Source: Casuarius casuarius
Taxonomy: Eukaryota > Chordata > Aves > Casuariiformes > Casuariidae
NCBI GenBank assembly: GCA_003342895.1
Contig: PTFA01000024.1
Location: 4,397,505 to 4,461,504, forward strand
Direction: 5' to 3'
DNA: 64,000 nt
Shown here: in pieces, positions 61,641-64,000 of the stretch
How positions within the stretch are numbered: the stretch's first letter is position 1
How the letters are laid out: each line of letters opens with the position of its first letter
The notes under the pieces: model-generated
Databases searched by the model: none
What the model saw: only the letters and a program-made list of their open reading frames with translations
What the model was told of the DNA's origin: nothing
Translations under genes and position numbers: made by a program

Positions 61641-63275
61641 GACTAGATCTTGTTCATTAAAAAAATGAAGTTTGATCACACTTGTTCTTCCTTAAAGCAG
61701 AAGCGGAAATTTCAAAGTCAGATGAGAGGAACACAGGATCATAATCCAAACAAGATATGCAGCCAGAGTAGGGAGCAAGGGAGCATTAAATACAATAAAA
61801 CTGGACACAGAAGACAGTAAGAAGTTGGCTTTGTCAGAGCTTTCAAACTCAGGACTCAGATTTTATCCTTAAACTCACTCTTGAATGATTTTGTATGAGA
61901 ATAGATTTTAGAGACCTGAAGAACATATCTTTTCCAATGTTTTCACATAAACTCTGGAGCACTTGAAGCACAGCACGCCAAATGTGTTGCACCAGTAGAG
62001 AAAGTTAAAGCAAACGTCTGTATCTTCGTGTGGAAGGAAATACATGCTCACAAGCAGGAAGGAAGCATGCTAAGCTCCATGAATTAAGTCCCTTATGCTG
62101 TGGACAGCGGAGCAGGATACAGTTGCTCATCTGGTGTAGACACAATGGATAACAGCCAACAACAGTTAAATGTAGGTGTTTCACAGTGAATCTTGACTTA
62201 CCATTGTGTATGTCAGATTGATCATCCAACCAAAATTTAACATAAGTGTGTCTCCTCATGGCTTTGCAGCAATAAGCTATTAAGTGAGAACAAGCCAAAC
62301 CAGAGCCAGCCTGAAGAGCTGTGTGCCACTTAGCACAAGAAAGTTATAGCATCGTGGCTGTTGGAAGCAGTGTTACACAAGCAGTATTAGCACGGCTTTG
62401 AGGCTTACGTAATAAAGCACGCCTTTCCCATTAAAGCTTATTAAACCAGATGATGGCGCTATTACATATATACATATGCATGCTGTAAGCTTTGCAAGCA
62501 GTACGGAGAGGTAGACATGAACTCTGTGAGAGGGGTATGCCTGAACTGGCTGAGAGAAAGTCTGAAGAAAGAAACACTTCTTGAATTCTACTCTCTTCTC
62601 AGTTTTATACAGACAAATCATACCAACCACACAGGAAAAATTAAAGGAGCTCTTATATCTTTTCTCTCTGCATGAAGAAAGTTCAAGTGTTTCTAACACG
62701 GGAGACATATTTAGGGCTAATTTTTAAAGAGAAAGTTGATTGTTTTGCTCTGTAGATTGGTAAAAGTTTTACAAAGTAAAATAACACATTTCGGTACGAA
62801 AAGGTTCTCATGTTTATCTCAGGAAACAGTTCACATTTTCTAATTTAGAGTGGGTTGTAGTAATTATGCTTATTCAACATGATCATAATAACACCATTAG
62901 AATTTTACGTTTCATATTAATTTTCCTGGTAATCTAAAGTGCCAAATACTTAGGGCAATCATCCTTCCAGGTATTTTAAATGTACAGTTTTTAACTCTAG
63001 GATTTTGTCCTACTGACTCCAAATCTCTGGAGGTATTCAGATAAGACACATGCACGAGGAAGCACCACCATTTTGAAATGCAAGAAGAATGTATGTTAAA
63101 ATTACTTGAAACACCTTTAAAAGAGGTGTTAATAATTTACTTAGATTTCCAATGACTATCTTAGATGAGGTCATTAAAGGAAATGGGCAACAATTGCAGT
63201 GTCAGTACTGTTATGCATTCAAAACAGTTTAAGAGCTGGGAAGCTAGAAGTAAGAATAAATAGCTGATTGAGTGA
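61641..63275. other. Noncoding DNA, nothing recognised
   Basis: I see no gene. A 7-bp stem (AACACCT at 63110-63116, AGGTGTT at 63124-63130) is within chance expectation. Minus-strand frames of 97 and 111 codons lack any family signature. Confidence 0.5.
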
Positions 63276-63279
63276 ATAG

Positions 63280-63400
63280 AGGTTAATATTAAGGTGCTCC
63301 AAGATCAGTGTGGGGAATGGCTGATCGCAGCAAATAATATCAAATATTCTAATGATATTAAGCTTGTATAAGTTACTAGGTACCTTCTCACATTGAATAT
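63280..63400 (+). mobile_element. Probable ruined CR1-type reverse transcriptase fragment
   Basis: Bases 63293-63316 read in frame as GAPRSVWG, close to the GxPQGSxLGP segment conserved in CR1/L3 reverse transcriptases. About 30-40 bases later, AATATTCTAATGATATTAAG resembles the DNA of the catalytic FADDT region (TTTGCAGATGATACCAAA), now with substitutions, a lost base and stops. The normal distance between the two motifs is larger, so a deletion must lie between them. The signal is weak and the boundaries are uncertain. Confidence 0.4.
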
Positions 63401-64000
63401 TGCTTTCAGTTTAGCCATAGGATTTCAGAAAAGGTATAGAAGAAACAGATAATGCTCAGAGATTGGGATAAGGCTTGGAGGGGCAATACAGATCCAATCT
63501 AAAAGAGATTATTCATTGTAGGATTATTCATTATGGAAAGAGAAACATGAGATGAACTGTAACAGCAAAGATATTGAGTATCAAATATTGCAAGTTCCAT
63601 GAAAAGCTAGAAAATTCCTCAAAATTATATAAAAGGAATATTAACTGAAACTTGTAGACTACTAGCATTCAAAGAGAATTAAAATATTCCTGACACAGTA
63701 CTTAATTAGCTCATAAAATGTTGGCCCAAATGGTGCTATGCAAAATTAATACAAATGAAAATAGTAAGAAATTAATTCACAAATAAAAATGAAAATATCT
63801 ACAAATACTAATACTTTTTATTGTTCACTGAGGAAATCAGTCACTATCAGAGACAGGATACACAACAAAATATAATTATTATAGTATAACAATTCTCTGT
63901 ACTTATCCTGTCCTCCTGTACATTTTTTTTTTCATATTCTGTAATAGTCAGTCTCATGGCACACTGTCAGCATCTTAGTTTGTAATTTAAAAATACTATG
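63401..64000. other. AT-rich noncoding DNA at the window end
   Basis: I see no gene. Further diverged LINE sequence could extend from the fragment upstream, but I cannot identify it. Confidence 0.5.

Noticed and set aside
1..64000. tRNA, rRNA, snRNA, CRISPR array, LTR retrovirus or bacterial-type operon
   Set aside because: Looked for by eye on both strands; no conserved boxes, repeat-spacer pattern, LTR pair or coding clusters were seen. A tRNAscan, Infernal or RepeatMasker run would be decisive.

Overview
The window reads as AT-rich, gene-poor nuclear DNA from a bird or a close archosaur relative. The main evidence is several decayed CR1 LINE 3' ends. Three carry the avian CR1 tail (reverse-complement TCATAGAATCAT, and GGGCTCCCCAG...GAGGTCCCTTCCAACC...TGTGATTCTGTGA). 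A fourth matches the older amniote CR1 tail (ACTGGGCTAGATGGAC). A species call is not possible from this. Two single N bases (6037, 49185) suggest a draft assembly. There are no bacterial features: no operons, ribosome binding sites, rRNA, tRNA or CRISPR.

I find no protein-coding gene that I can support. The longest open frames are 110-151 codons, scattered over both strands. None shows a recognisable domain, and their number is what AT-rich sequence of this length gives by chance. The window may be a gene desert or part of a very large intron; the sequence does not decide which.

Layout. 1-5035: plain AT-rich DNA with one old CR1 tail near 2.45 kb and a 30-bp sequence at 3165-3194 that recurs in the next block. 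5036-5790: the most unusual block, a degenerate tandem array of four units of about 160-220 bp rich in TATCGATA/TATCAATA motifs. 9.64-10.36 kb: a CpG-retaining block. 20.16-20.46 and 30.29-30.86 kb: GC-rich islands, the second ending in a good-looking splice-acceptor sequence. 22.97, 25.82 and 46.43 kb: CR1 fragments. 33.58 kb: a sharp G-quadruplex-type G tract. 39-41 kb: TA repeats and candidate conserved noncoding segments. 47.96-48.53 kb: a compositional patchwork of CpG-containing DNA, a polypurine tract and a (CA)n(TC)n microsatellite. 52.27-52.31 kb: a perfect 22-bp palindrome with nested repeats. 60.93-61.64 kb: the best candidate for a deeply conserved developmental enhancer, judged from homeodomain-type motif density. 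63.28-63.40 kb: a probable ruined CR1 reverse-transcriptase fragment.

If the DNA has a function it is probably regulatory or structural. Conservation and regulatory calls here are inferences from motif content; cross-species alignment would settle them.
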